Part shown: piece after piece, positions 38,580-50,087 of the stretch
How the letters are laid out: every line of letters starts with the position of its first letter
Numbering within the stretch: the first letter of the stretch is position 1
Origin: Eudorina sp. 2006-703-Eu-15
Taxonomy: Eukaryota; Chlorophyta; Chlorophyceae; Chlamydomonadales; Volvocaceae
Assembly (NCBI GenBank): GCA_003117195.1
Contig: BDSI01000001.1
Span: forward strand, 930,001-994,000
Length of the DNA stretch: 64,000 nucleotides
Direction: 5' to 3'
Notes under the pieces: generated by a model
The model's database searches: none
What the model was told of the DNA's origin: nothing
The model's input: only the letters and a program-made list of their open reading frames with translations
Program-made: the position numbers and the translations under genes

Positions 38580-41422
38580 TTAGGATTCACGGTTACAAGG
38601 GGGACCAACAACCAAGTTGATCGCTCGCCGTACAGGCGTAGACGGACTGTTCATCCTACCCCAGGGGCATGCCCTGCACGAAGCAAGGAGCCATGCCAAA
38701 GAAAAGAAGCCAAGGAACCACCGGACCCAAGCCTTCAAAAGTACGAGCTGCCTAAGGGCAGGAGCAAACTGCGGCCAACAACCAGCCTAAAGACACATAG
38801 GGCTGCCAACTGAGCACCCAGAACCAGGGCCAACCTCCCGGCCCGGAAGACACAACGCACCGATGCAGCCAAGCCCGCACCAGAGTACGGGATAAATCAA
38901 TGACTCATCCAGGGACCACCAGCACCAAGCCAACAAAGAGAAGACTACGAGACCACGAGCGCCAACGCGAGGGTGGCGGGACCAGAGGACCCCTACAACC
39001 CTCGTAGTTCAGTAAGTCCAGCACGGACACAGCGCGCGGAAGCGGACCCGGCCGAGAAGGCGGGGTGGACGATGTAGCACACAGTCAGGTCATGCCACAG
39101 GCACGCATCAGATCACCCACGCGGGGACGCAGGGGAGAGTCGACGTCCAGGGGAGCATTCAAGACAACACGCCCATTCACATTGCACAGGAACGGGTGTT
39201 GAGAGGGAACGGAACCCCAATTCCGAGGGGCCAGTCCCAGGGCGGCGAAGGAAGCGAGGCGGGCCCAAAAGTCAGCAGCCACCTCAACCGTGATCGCCGC
39301 GAGACGCCCCCGCAGCAGGGGGGTACGCTGGTCCCACACATTGTACATGCGTTGGCGGCCACGCTCCAGGGCCGCCAAGGCCGCCAGGGCCACGACATCC
39401 CAGACTGGCGGATGCAAACCCGGCGGGCAGACCACAAGCCACAGGTGGTGCCGCTGAAGACCCGAACCGAGCCGCCCGATCGACGCCCCCAACGCCAGCC
39501 CTAACACCGCCCGCAGCGACTGCGCAACAGGGCAATCCCAGAAAAGGTGCCGCCGAACCCAGCACGATCCCGATCCCGAAATGGCCGCGCCACAGGGGCA
39601 GCAGGCCGCTGCACGGAGGCGCGGTCCGCCTGGCCGCGCCGCGCTGGCCGAAACAGCGGGGAAGCCCGCGACCCCATGCACCGCCAGCCGCCAGAGGGGC
39701 TCCTTGTGGCCGTTTTCCCACCGCAGGCGCCAAAGCCTGCGCAGGGTGCTGCGGAAGTCGGCCAGGGCGGATGGCGGCACCGGCAACTGCCCATATGCAT
39801 CCGCAATATAAGCCAGGTGCCGGTCCGCCAGGTCCTGCAGGGAAGGGCCGAGCTGTAAGGCCGTGGCAGTCTTGACTGTGAGGCGCAGCAGTGGCACAGG
39901 AGGTCCGGCCGGCGGGCGCCACACAAGCCCGCGAAGCAGCGCACGCCAGGCCTCCTGCTCGGTCGGGGCGGCGGCCGCGCCCCGGAGGACCTCCCGGGCG
40001 GCCGCCACCCAGCTAGCGGGTAGGCGCTGCAGGAGGGCGCCCAAGTCGTCCAAAACCTGCACGCCCGAGATGTCCAGAGCCGCCCCCAGCTCGCTGTAGC
40101 CGAGGACACCGCGGAGGGCACAACGCCGGAGCTCCAGCGTACACCCCCGGAGAACACGGGGGGAGAGAGGACCACCCCGCTGCCGAGCGGCAGCGAGGCT
40201 ACTGCGCGCGGCTGCCAGCGAACGCCAGCAGCGGAGCGCGGTCCCGATGGTGGTGAGACCCGCAGGGCGAAGAGGACGGGGAAGTGGGCCTCCAGGCAGC
40301 GCCCGTCGGCCGCCCGGAGGGCGGGGTTGCCCCACAGGGGCGCACTGTAGCACCAGGGGCCCGCCATGGAGTCCGGGTGGAGCAGAGCCGGTGGGCCCAG
40401 GGGGGATAGGGCGCTGAGGAGGCGCCGGAAGGCGGGGCTGGCTGCCGGCGGCTCCACCCCCAGAACCAGGCCGTCATGTGGCGCGAGCAGGCACAGAGGG
40501 TGTGCCGCGGGGTGACATCGTCGGAGGAGGCGGAGGACCAGCGCCGGCCAGGGGGGGTCCGCCGGGAGGAGGCCCGAGGCGCCCAGGACACAGCGCACCG
40601 CCGCCATCGCGTGACGAGCCTGAACATGGGCCCGCAGCGGGAGGAGCCCGAACCCTCCGAGCGCCGGCGGTAGGGCCAGCGTGTCGAGGCCCACGCCCGG
40701 GAGTCGCGAGTGGGGATTCACGGTGTGCAGGCTGGGAGGTACGGCGCGGTCGACCACGGCCGCGACAGAGGCTTGCAGACGCTCCACCACCGCGCGGGCC
40801 GGGAGGCCTTGGAATTCGAGGTGGTAGAGGGCCTTGCTGAGGGCATAGCCCGAAGCGGCGGCGGCGCGGCCAAAGGTAGACAGGGGGAGGCGGGCCACGC
40901 GTTCCAGGGCGGCGAGGACCCCGGTGAAGTCCACAGGCGGCACCATAGTGTCATTGCGGAAGCAGACCCCAGGGTCCGGGCCTGTTCCACCGTGCGGGGT
41001 TGCACCGGCGCCACTGCCACCGTCGACGGCGCCGCCGCCACGGCAGGGGCTGGGGCGGCGGTCGGGCCGGGGCTGGCGGCGGCAGCAGGGGCGGCAGGTG
41101 ACGGCGGGGCCCCACGGCGGAGGAGTGCCGAAAAGGTGGTGGCGATGGCGGCCGGTAGGCGACGGAGGGCGGCCAGGAGCGCCACGGCGGCGGCAGGGGG
41201 CGGGGGGGAGGGGGAGGCAGCTGCCGAGGACTCCGGTAGCGCCACGCCAGGGGCCGGTGCGGCGGAGGGAGGTGCTGCGGCGGCAGCCCCCGCCGGTGGG
41301 GCGGGGGCGCCGACATGAAGGAGCTCGACCTTGCCCAGGTTGAGCCGCTGCCCAGACGCAAGCCGAAAGACATCCATGACCGCCAAGAAGTCAGGGAGCT
41401 GAGTGGCGAGGGCCAGCATTCA
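38580..41422 (-). mobile_element. 5'-truncated LINE copy B
   Basis: A 2.84-kb copy, nearly identical to copy A, with the same 5' breakpoint and the same ends. The tail TGAATG joins it to copy A. Confidence 0.9.
39085..41416 (-). pseudogene. LINE ORF2 C-terminal region, copy B, frameshifted
   Basis: Same coding region as copy C, with single-base losses in homopolymers near 40967 (C run), 40259 (C run) and 39131 (G run). The last one removes the normal stop and extends the frame to 39085. The zf-RVT motif is intact. Whether the losses are real decay or sequencing errors is open. Confidence 0.8.
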
Positions 41423-44268
41423 TTAGGATTCACGGTTACAAGGGGGACCAACAACCAAGTTGATCGCTCGCCGTACAGGCGTAGACGGACTGTTCATCCT
41501 ACCCCAGGGGCATGCCCTGCACGAAGCAAGGAGCCATGCCAAAGAAAAGAAGCCAAGGAACCACCGGACCCAAGCCTTCAAAAGTACGAGCTGCCTAAGG
41601 GCAGGAGCAAACTGCGGCCAACAACCAGCCTAAAGACACATAGGGCTGCCAACTGAGCACCCAGAACCAGGGCCAACCTCCCGGCCCGGAAGACACAACG
41701 CACCGATGCAGCCAAGCCCGCACCAGAGTACGGGATAAATCAATGACTCATCCAGGGACCACCAGCACCAAGCCAACAAAGAGAAGACTACGAGACCACG
41801 AGCGCCAACGCGAGGGTGGCGGGACCAGAGGACCCCTACAACCCTCGTAGTTCAGTAAGTCCAGCACGGACACAGCGCGCGGAAGCGGACCCGGCCGAGA
41901 AGGCGGGGTGGACGATGTAGCACACAGTCAGGTCATGCCACAGGCACGCATCAGATCACCCACGCGGGGACGCAGGGGGAGAGTCGACGTCCAGGGGAGC
42001 ATTCAAGACAACACGCCCATTCACATTGCACAGGAACGGGTGTTGAGAGGGAACGGAACCCCAATTCCGAGGGGCCAGTCCCAGGGCGGCGAAGGAAGCG
42101 AGGCGGGCCCAAAAGTCAGCAGCCACCTCAACCGTGATCGCCGCGAGACGCCCCCGCAGCAGGGGGGTACGCTGGTCCCACACATTGTACATGCGTTGGC
42201 GGCCGCGCTCCAGGGCCGCCAAGGCCGCCAGGGCCACGACATCCCAGACTGGCGGATGCAAACCCGGCGGGCAGACCACAAGCCACAGGTGGTGCCGCTG
42301 AAGACCCGAACCGAGCCGCCCGATCGACGCCCCCAACGCCAGCCCTAACACCTCCCGCAGCGACTGCGCAACAGGGCAATCCCAGAAAAGGTGCCGCCGA
42401 ACCCAGCACGATCCCGATCCCGAAATGGCCGCGCCACAGGGGCAGCAGGCCGCTGCACGGAGGCGCGGTCCGCCTGGCCGCGCCGCGCTGGCCGAAACAG
42501 CGGGGAAGCCCGCGACCCCATGCACCGCCAGCCGCCAGAGGGGCTCCTTGTGGCCGTTTTCCCACCGCAGGCGCCAAAGCCTGCGCAGGGTGCTGCGGAA
42601 GTCGGCCAGGGCGGATGGCGGCACCGGCAACTGCCCATATGCATCCGCAATATAAGCCAGGTGCCGGTCCGCCAGGTCCTGCAGGGAAGGGCCGAGCTGT
42701 AAGGCCGTGGCAGTCTTGACTGTGAGGCGCAGCAGTGGCACAGGAGGTCCGGCCGGTGGGCGCCACACAAACCCGCGAAGCAGCGCACGCCAGGCCTCCT
42801 GCTCGGTCGGGGCGGCGGCCGCGCCCCGGAGGACCTCCCGGGCGGCCGCCACCCAGCTAGCGGGCAGGCGCTGCAGGAGGGCGCCCAAGTCGTCCAAAAC
42901 CTGCACGCCCGAGATGTCCAGAGCCGCCCCCAGCTCGCTGCAGCCGAGGACACCGCGGAGGGCACAACGCCGGAGCTCCAGCGTACACCCCCGGAGAACA
43001 CGGGGGGAGAGAGGACCACCCCGCTGCCGAGCGGCAGCGAGGCTACTGCGCGCGGCTGCCAGCGAACGCCAGCAGCGGAGCGCGGTCCCGATGGTGGTGA
43101 GACCCCGCAGGGCGAAGAGGACGGGGAAGTGGGCCTCCAGGCAGCGCCCGTCGGCCGCCCGGAGGGCGGGGTTGCCCCACAGGGGCGCACTGTAGCACCA
43201 GGGGCCCGCCATGGAGTCCGGGTGGAGCAGAGCCGGTGGGCCCAGGGGGGATAGGGCGCTGAGGAGGCGCCGGAAGGCGGGGCTGGCTGCCGGCGGCTCC
43301 ACCCCCAGAACCAGGCCGTCATGTGGCGCGAGCAGGCACAGAGGGTGTGCCGCGGGGTGACATCGTCGGAGGAGGCGGAGGACCAGCGCCGGCCAGGGGG
43401 GGTCCGCCGGGAGGAGGCCCGAGGCGCCCAGGACACAGCGCACCGCCGCCATCGCGTGACGAGCCTGAACATGGGCCCGCAGCGGGAGGAGCCCGAACCC
43501 TCCGAGCGCCGGCGGTAGGGCCAGCGTGTCGAGGCCCACGCCCGGGAGTCGCGAGTGGGGATTCACGGTGTGCAGGCTGGGAGGTACGGCGCGGTCGACC
43601 ACGGCCGCGACAGAGGCTTGCAGACGCTCCACCACCGCGCGGGCCGGGAGGCCTTGGAATTCGAGGTGGTAGAGGGCCTTGCTGAGGGCATAGCCCGAAG
43701 CGGCGGCGGCGCGGCCAAAGGTAGACAGGGGGAGGCGGGCCACGCGTTCCAGGGCGGCGAGGACCCCGGTGAAGTCCACAGGCGGCACCATAGTGTCATT
43801 GCGGAAGCAGACCCCCAGGGTCCGGGCCTGTTCCACCGTGCGGGGTTGCACCGGCGCCACTGCCACCGTCGACGGCGCCGCCGCCACGGCAGGGGCTGGG
43901 GCGGCGGTCGGGCCGGGGCTGGCGGCGGCAGCAGGGGCGGCAGGTGACGGCGGGGCCCCACGGCGGAGGAGTGCCGAAAAGGTGGTGGCGATGGCGGCCG
44001 GTAGGCGACGGAGGGCGGCCAGGAGCGCCACGGCGGCGGCAGGGGGCGGGGGGGAGGGGGAGGCAGCTGCCGAGGACTCCGGTAGCGCCACGCCAGGGGC
44101 CGGTGCGGCGGAGGGAGGTGCTGCGGCGGCAGCCCCCGCCGGTGGGGCGGGGGCGCCGACATGAAGGAGCTCGACCTTGCCCAGGTTGAGCCGCTGCCCA
44201 GACGCAAGCCGAAAGACATCCATGACCGCCAAGAAGTCAGGGAGCTGAGTGGCGAGGGCCAGCATTCA
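41423..44268 (-). mobile_element. 5'-truncated LINE copy C
   Basis: A 2.85-kb copy with the same 5' breakpoint as A and B, but with point variants shared with copy D. Confidence 0.9.
41956..44265 (-). CDS. LINE ORF2 C-terminal region, copy C, open frame of 769 aa
   Basis: The only copy whose frame stays open from the truncation point to the normal stop. It begins LALATQLPDFLAVMDVFRLA (end of the RT palm), runs through an Ala/Pro-rich linker, a thumb/connection-like region (TMVPPVDFTGVLAALERVAR) and a C-terminal zinc-binding domain (CCPCGAAISGSGSC...HLFWDCPVAQSL), as in zf-RVT of plant and algal LINEs. The first ATG-like codon lies in the tail of the neighbouring copy. The catalytic RT motifs and any endonuclease are missing, so it cannot act alone in retrotransposition. 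Confidence 0.8.
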   Translation of the reverse strand: MLALATQLPDFLAVMDVFRLASGQRLNLGKVELLHVGAPAPPAGAAAAAPPSAAPAPGVALPESSAAASPSPPPPAAAVALLAALRRLPAAIATTFSALLRRGAPPSPAAPAAAASPGPTAAPAPAVAAAPSTVAVAPVQPRTVEQARTLGVCFRNDTMVPPVDFTGVLAALERVARLPLSTFGRAAAASGYALSKALYHLEFQGLPARAVVERLQASVAAVVDRAVPPSLHTVNPHSRLPGVGLDTLALPPALGGFGLLPLRAHVQARHAMAAVRCVLGASGLLPADPPWPALVLRLLRRCHPAAHPLCLLAPHDGLVLGVEPPAASPAFRRLLSALSPLGPPALLHPDSMAGPWCYSAPLWGNPALRAADGRCLEAHFPVLFALRGLTTIGTALRCWRSLAAARSSLAAARQRGGPLSPRVLRGCTLELRRCALRGVLGCSELGAALDISGVQVLDDLGALLQRLPASWVAAAREVLRGAAAAPTEQEAWRALLRGFVWRPPAGPPVPLLRLTVKTATALQLGPSLQDLADRHLAYIADAYGQLPVPPSALADFRSTLRRLWRLRWENGHKEPLWRLAVHGVAGFPAVSASAARPGGPRLRAAACCPCGAAISGSGSCWVRRHLFWDCPVAQSLREVLGLALGASIGRLGSGLQRHHLWLVVCPPGLHPPVWDVVALAALAALERGRQRMYNVWDQRTPLLRGRLAAITVEVAADFWARLASFAALGLAPRNWGSVPSQHPFLCNVNGRVVLNAPLDVDSPPASPRG

Positions 44269-44801
44269 TTAGGATTCACGGTTACAAGGGGGACCAACAA
44301 CCAAGTTGATCGCTCGCCGTACAGGCGTAGACGGACTGTTCATCCTACCCCAGGGGCATGCCCTGCACGAAGCAAGGAGCCATGCCAAAGAAAAGAAGCC
44401 AAGGAACCACCGGACCCAAGCCTTCAAAAGTACGAGCTGCCTAAGGGCAGGAGCAAACTGCGGCCAACAACCAGCCTAAAGACACATAGGGCTGCCAACT
44501 GAGCACCCAGAACCAGGGCCAACCTCCCGGCCCGGAAGACACAACGCACCGATGCAGCCAAGCCCGCACCAGAGTACGGGATAAATCAATGACTCATCCA
44601 GGGACCACCAGCACCAAGCCAACAAAGAGAAGACTACGAGACCACGAGCGCCAACGCGAGGGTGGCGGGACCAGAGGACCCCTACAACCCTCGTAGTTCA
44701 GTAAGTCCAGCACGGACACAGCGCGCGGAAGCGGACCCGGCCGAGAAGGCGGGGTGGACGATGTAGCACACAGTCAGGTCATGCCACAGGCACGCATCAG
44801 A

Positions 44802-46860
44802 TCACCCACGCGGGGACGCAGGGGGAGAGTCGACGTCCAGGGGAGCATTCAAGACAACACGCCCATTCACATTGCACAGGAACGGGTGTTGAGAGGGAAC
44901 GGAACCCCAATTCCGAGGGGCCAGTCCCAGGGCGGCGAAGGAAGCGAGGCGGGCCCAAAAGTCAGCAGCCACCTCAACCGTGATCGCCGCGAGACGCCCC
45001 CGCAGCAGGGGGGTACGCTGGTCCCACACATTGTACATGCGTTGGCGGCCGCGCTCCAGGGCCGCCAAGGCCGCCAGGGCCACGACATCCCAGACTGGCG
45101 GATGCAAACCCGGCGGGCAGACCACAAGCCACAGGTGGTGCCGCTGAAGACCCGAACCGAGCCGCCCGATCGACGCCCCCAACGCCAGCCCTAACACCTC
45201 CCGCAGCGACTGCGCAACAGGGCAATCCCAGAAAAGGTGCCGCCGAACCCAGCACGATCCCGATCCCGAAATGGCCGCGCCACAGGGGCAGCAGGCCGCT
45301 GCACGGAGGCGCGGTCCGCCTGGCCGCGCCGCGCTGGCCGAAACAGCGGGGAAGCCCGCGACCCCATGCACCGCCAGCCGCCAGAGGGGCTCCTTGTGGC
45401 CGTTTTCCCACCGCAGGCGCCAAAGCCTGCGCAGGGTGCTGCGGAAGTCGGCCAGGGCGGATGGCGGCACCGGCAACTGCCCATATGCATCCGCAATATA
45501 AGCCAGGTGCCGGTCCGCCAGGTCCTGCAGGGAAGGGCCGAGCTGTAAGGCCGTGGCAGTCTTGACTGTGAGGCGCAGCAGTGGCACAGGAGGTCCGGCC
45601 GGTGGGCGCCACACAAACCCGCGAAGCAGCGCACGCCAGGCCTCCTGCTCGGTCGGGGCGGCGGCCGCGCCCCGGAGGACCTCCCGGGCGGCCGCCACCC
45701 AGCTAGCGGGCAGGCGCTGCAGGAGGGCGCCCAAGTCGTCCAAAACCTGCACGCCCGAGATGTCCAGAGCCGCCCCCAGCTCGCTGCAGCCGAGGACACC
45801 GCGGAGGGCACAACGCCGGAGCTCCAGCGTACACCCCCGGAGAACACGGGGGGAGAGAGGACCACCCCGCTGCCGAGCGGCAGCGAGGCTACTGCGCGCG
45901 GCTGCCAGCGAACGCCAGCAGCGGAGCGCGGTCCCGATGGTGGTGAGACCCCGCAGGGCGAAGAGGACGGGGAAGTGGGCCTCCAGGCAGCGCCCGTCGG
46001 CCGCCCGGAGGGCGGGGTTGCCCCACAGGGGCGCACTGTAGCACCAGGGGCCCGCCATGGAGTCCGGGTGGAGCAGAGCCGGTGGGCCCAGGGGGGATAG
46101 GGCGCTGAGGAGGCGCCGGAAGGCGGGGCTGGCTGCCGGCGGTTCCACCCCCAGAACCAGGCCGTCATGTGGCGCGAGCAGGCACAGAGGGTGTGCCGCG
46201 GGGTGACATCGTCGGAGGAGGCGGAGGACCAGCGCCGGCCAGGGGGGGTCCGCCGGGAGGAGGCCCGAGGCGCCCAGGACACAGCGCACCGCCGCCATCG
46301 CGTGACGAGCCTGAACATGGGCCCGCAGCGGGAGGAGGCCGAACCCTCCGAGCGCCGGCGGTAGGGCCAGCGCGGCGAGGCCCACGCCCGGGAGTCGCGA
46401 GTGGGGATTCACAGCGTGCAGGCTGGGAGGTACGGCGCGGTCGACCACGGCCGCGACAGAGGCTTGCAGACGCTCCACCATCGCGCGGGCCGGGAGGCCC
46501 TGGAATTCGAGGTGGTAGAGGGCCTTGCTGAGGGCATAGCCCGAAGCGGCGGCGGCGCGGCCAAAGGTAGACAGGGGGAGGCGGGCCACGCGTTCCAGGG
46601 CGGCGAGGACCCCGGTGAAGTCCACAGGCGGCACCATAGTGTCATTGCGGAAGCAGACCCCCAGGGTCCGGGCCTGTTCCACCGTGCGGGGTTGCACCGG
46701 CGCCACTGCCACCGCCGACGGCGCCGCCGCCACGGCAGGGGCTGGGGCGGCGGTCGGGCCGGGGCTGGCGGCGGCAGCAGGGGCGGCAGGTGACGGCGGG
46801 GCCCCACGGCGGAGGAGTGCCGATAAGGTGGTGGCGATGGCGGCAGGCGACGGAGGGCGG
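44802..46860 (-). pseudogene. LINE ORF2 C-terminal region, copy D
   Basis: The continuation of the copy D coding region after the frameshifts. It reads openly through the connection region and zf-RVT zinc motif to the same stop as copy C. It is nearly identical to copy C, including the shared variants that separate C/D from A/B. Confidence 0.85.
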
Positions 46861-47713
46861 CCAGGAGCGCCACGGCGGCGGCAGGGGGCGGGGGGAGGGG
46901 GAGGCAGCTGCCGAGGACTCCGGTAGCGCCACGCCAGGGGCCGGTGCGGCGGAGGGAGGTGCTGCGGCGGCAGCCCCCGCCGGTGGGGCGGGGGCGCCGA
47001 CATGAAGGAGCTCGACCTTGCCCAGGTTGAGCCGCTGCCCAGACGCAAGCCGAAAGACATCCATGACCGCCAAGAAGTCAGGGAGCTGAGTGGCGAGGGC
47101 CAGCAGCGGGGTGCAGTCGTCGGCGTACTGGGACGCCGTGACACGGCGGCTGCCGAAGCACAGGCCAACACCCCGGGACTTCAGCCACGCGAGGAGGGCC
47201 TGCCCGACCGCTAGGTAGAGCAGGGGTGCGAGGGGGCAGCCCTGGCGGACTCCCGACGTGATGGGCACGCGCTGGGAGCGATGTCCGTTGACCACTGCTG
47301 TGGCCCCCGTGGCGGTGTGGAGTCGCTGCACCCACCGTAGGAAGCCCGGGCCGACCCCCAAGGCCGCCAGGCAGTCCAGCAGGAAGCCGCGGTCCACCGT
47401 GTCGTACGCCTTGTAGAAGTCGAGGAAGACTGCCAGCGCGGCGCGCTGCTCTGCCCGCAGGAGCTCGGGGAGGAGCTGCAGGAGCCACACGTTGTCAGCG
47501 ATGCGGCGGGACCGAAGGAAGGCTGTTTGTTCGGCGTCAATTGTGGCATCGAACACGGGGAGGAGACGGCGCGCCAACACCCGTGCGAGGGTACGGTAGT
47601 CCGTGTCCAGCAGCGTGATGGGGCGGTAGTTGGCTGGGCACGTGGGGTCACCGGACTTCGGGAGGGAGGAGATGACCCCATCCAGGAACCCGGCAGGCAC
47701 ATCCCCCCATTCA
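46642..47713 (-). pseudogene. Non-LTR reverse transcriptase domain (copy D), 5'-truncated
   Basis: The open frame enters from the upstream tail and reads GDVPAGFLDGVISSLPKSGD, then RT motifs in order: ANYRPITLLDTDYR, the motif-A region AVFLDFYKAYDTVDR, SGVRQGCPLAPLLY and the catalytic SQYADDCTPLL. This order is typical of L1-like LINE reverse transcriptases. The frame then departs from its continuation in the Ala/Pro linker, because copy D has one G fewer in a G run (about 46883-46900) and a 4-base deletion near 46846 relative to copy C. The RT and the C-terminal domain are therefore in different frames. Confidence 0.88.
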
Positions 47714-47867
47714 TTAGGATTCACGGTTACAAGGGGGACCAACAACCAAGTTGATCGCTCGCCGTACAGGCGTAGACGGACTGTTCATCCTACCCCAGGG
47801 GCATGCCCTGCACGAAGCAAGGAGCCATGCCAAAGAAAAGAAGCCAAGGAACCACCGGACCCATTCA
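47714..47867 (-). mobile_element. 154-bp LINE 3' fragment E
   Basis: Only the terminal 154 bases of the element, flanked on both sides by CATTCATTAGG-type junctions. Same orientation as the rest of the cluster. Confidence 0.9.
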
Positions 47868-48082
47868 TTAGGATTCATGGTTACAAGGGGGACCAACAAC
47901 CAAGTTGATCGCTCGCCGTACAGGCGTAGACGGACGGTTCATCCTACCCCAGGGGCATGCCCTGCACGAAGCAAGGAGCCATGCCAAAGAAAAGAAGCCA
48001 AGGAACCACCGGACCCAAGCCTTCAAAAGTACGAGCTGCCTAAGGGCAGGAGCAAACTGTGGCCAACAACCAGCCAACAGGG
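47868..48082 (-). mobile_element. 215-bp LINE 3' fragment F
   Basis: The terminal 215 bases of the element, with a T in place of C in the tail (GGATTCATGG on the plus strand). It abuts fragment G at CAACAGGG. Confidence 0.9.
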
Positions 48083-49267
48083 TTAGGATTCACGGTTACA
48101 AGGGGGACCAACAACCAAGTTGATCGCTCGCCGTACAGGCGTAGACGGACTGTTCATCCTACCCCAGGGGCATGCCCTGCACGAAGCAAGGAGCCATGCC
48201 AAAGAAAAGAAGCCAAGGAACCACCGGACCCAAGCCTTCAAAAGTACAAGCTGCCGAAGGGCAGGAGCAAACTGCGGCCAACAACCAGCCTAAAGACACA
48301 TAGGGCTGCCAACTGAGCACCCAGAACCAGGGCCAACCTCCCGGCCCGGAAGACACAACGCACCGATGCAGCCAAGCCCGCACCAGAGTACGGGATAAAT
48401 CAATGACTCATCCAGGGACCACCAGCACCAAGCCAACAAAGAGAAGATTACGAGACCACGAGCGCCAACGCAATGGGTGGCGGGACCAGAGGACCCCTAC
48501 AACCCTCGTAGTTCAGTCAGTCCAGCACGGACACAGCGCGCGGAAGCGGACCCGGCCGAGAAGGCGGGGTGGACGACGTAGCACACAGTCAGGTCATGCC
48601 ACAGGCACTCATCAGATCACCCACGCGGGGACGCAGGGGGAGAGTCGACGTCCAGGGGAGCATTCAAGACAACACGCCCATTCACATTGCATAGGAACGG
48701 GTGTTGAGAGGGAACGGAACCCCAATTCCGAGGGGCCAGTCCCAGGGCGGCGAAGGAAGCGAGGCGGGCCCAAAAGTCAGCAGCCACCTCAACCGTGATC
48801 GCCGCGAGACGCCCCCGCAGCAGGGGGGTACGCTGGTCCCACACATTGTACATGCGTTGGCGGCCGCGCTCCAGGGCCGCCAAGGCCGCCAGGGCCACGA
48901 CATCCCAGACTGGCGGATGCAAACCCGGCGGGCAGACCACAAGCCACAGGTGGTGCCGCTGAAGACCCGAACCGAGCCACCCGATCGACGCCCCCAACGC
49001 CAGCCCTAACACCTCCCGCAGCGACTGCGCAACAGGGCAATCCCAGAAAAGGTGCCGCCGAACCCAGCACGATCCCGATCCCGAAATGGCCGCGCCACAG
49101 GGGCAGCAGGCCGCTGCACGGAGGCGCGGTCCGCCTGGCCGCGCCACGCTGGCCGAAACAGCGGGGAAGCCCGCGACCCCATGCACCGCCAGCCGCCAGA
49201 GGGGCTCCTTGTGGCCGTTTTCCCACCGCAGGCGCCAAAGCCTGCGCAGGGTGCTGCGGAAGTCGGC
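48083..49267 (-). mobile_element. 1.2-kb 5'-truncated LINE copy G, right end of cluster
   Basis: Begins on the minus strand inside the thumb/connection-coding region (near RSTLRRLWRL) and ends with the common 3' tail. Unrelated sequence starts at 49268. I saw no target-site duplication linking the two ends of the cluster. Confidence 0.9.
48617..49267 (-). pseudogene. LINE ORF2 C-terminal fragment with zf-RVT, copy G
   Basis: Open frame from the truncation point to the usual stop, encoding the zinc-binding CCPCG...HLFWDCPVA motif and the C-terminal tail. It is a fragment of the larger protein and cannot function as a retrotransposase. Confidence 0.85.
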
Positions 49268-50087
49268 CCGTTAGATACAATGACCGACCTGTACGGCACG
49301 ACGCATAGACATTTGACATCGCCACAATGACTTCACCGCTGCTGATTGCATCGTTGAATACAGGGAGTGATTTTCTTTTGATTGATCTTCCAACGGTCAT
49401 TCACGTTTTTTGTGGCTGTCCGCCACTTGAAACGGTCCCCAACCTCCGTTCAGTCCTTGAAGTCCTTTGCATTTGTGGTACGACGTGCCTGCATTTGAAA
49501 CAATCTTAAATATACATATTTAATGTGCTAAGAATTTGTACCATACACGCAGCATAGACATTTCACTTATGGAGATTGACTTTGCCGGTGCTGCTGAGAT
49601 CCTTTAATACAGGGAAGAGCTTCCTTTGCAATGATGTGCCGAAAGAAATCCCGCTTTCCTCAGCTTGCAACGGTCGCCACGTACCAAACGGCTGTTGACG
49701 GCAACCGAATGCCACCCCGCCCTCCCGCCCTTTCCAACTGCGTACCGAGATGTCTAGGTCCCTGCTTGTTCTTTTTCATGTATTGTACAACGTGGAATCC
49801 CAGCATTGGAAAAGCAGCATGTCGACGGTTCAGGTTGTGATGTTATGCACCTGCTTTTAAAGCGCATCGCAATCTCATCCTTATTACATACAGGTAACCT
49901 AGCTATTTTAAATACACTACTTCTAACGGGCTCAAGGGCTAAGTTCATATGATAATCCAAAGAACATGGTACACACGCATCGACCACGCACGGGTTCATC
50001 CTTTATTATGGACGCAGTGAATCAGCAGGTCAAGAGTCGGTAGTTAAGACCAACGCCGGTGCCCGTTTCTGAAAGATGCATGCAGGG
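49268..50087. other. Region between the LINE cluster and C2-B; no gene recognised
   Basis: Low-GC sequence without coding segments. It contains two similar short stretches (GCATAGACATTT at about 49303 and 49552) about 250 bases apart, suggesting an old local duplication. A possible C2-B polyadenylation signal lies at 49884-49888. Confidence 0.5.
49884..49888 (-). promoter_or_regulatory. Possible UGUAA polyadenylation signal for C2-B
   Basis: TGTAA on the minus strand, 200 bases beyond the C2-B stop codon. TGTAA is the known polyadenylation signal of green algae such as Chlamydomonas. A five-base match alone is weak evidence. Confidence 0.3.

Larger units (their letters stand above)
44269..47713 (-). 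mobile_element. LINE copy D, the longest, with reverse transcriptase
   Basis: A 3.45-kb copy truncated about 600 bases further upstream than A-C, so it keeps the RT core. The start abuts the TGAATG tail of fragment E. No endonuclease or ORF1 is present in any copy here. Confidence 0.9.

Noticed and set aside
36190..48798. Plus-strand open frames of up to 200 aa across the LINE copies
   Set aside because: They are antisense shadows of the LINE coding region, repeated identically in each copy, and lack any recognised domain.
35389..49267. LTR retrotransposon or tandem host gene family
   Set aside because: There are no long terminal repeats, integrase or protease. The RT motif order, variable 5' truncation, common 3' end and zf-RVT domain indicate a non-LTR element.
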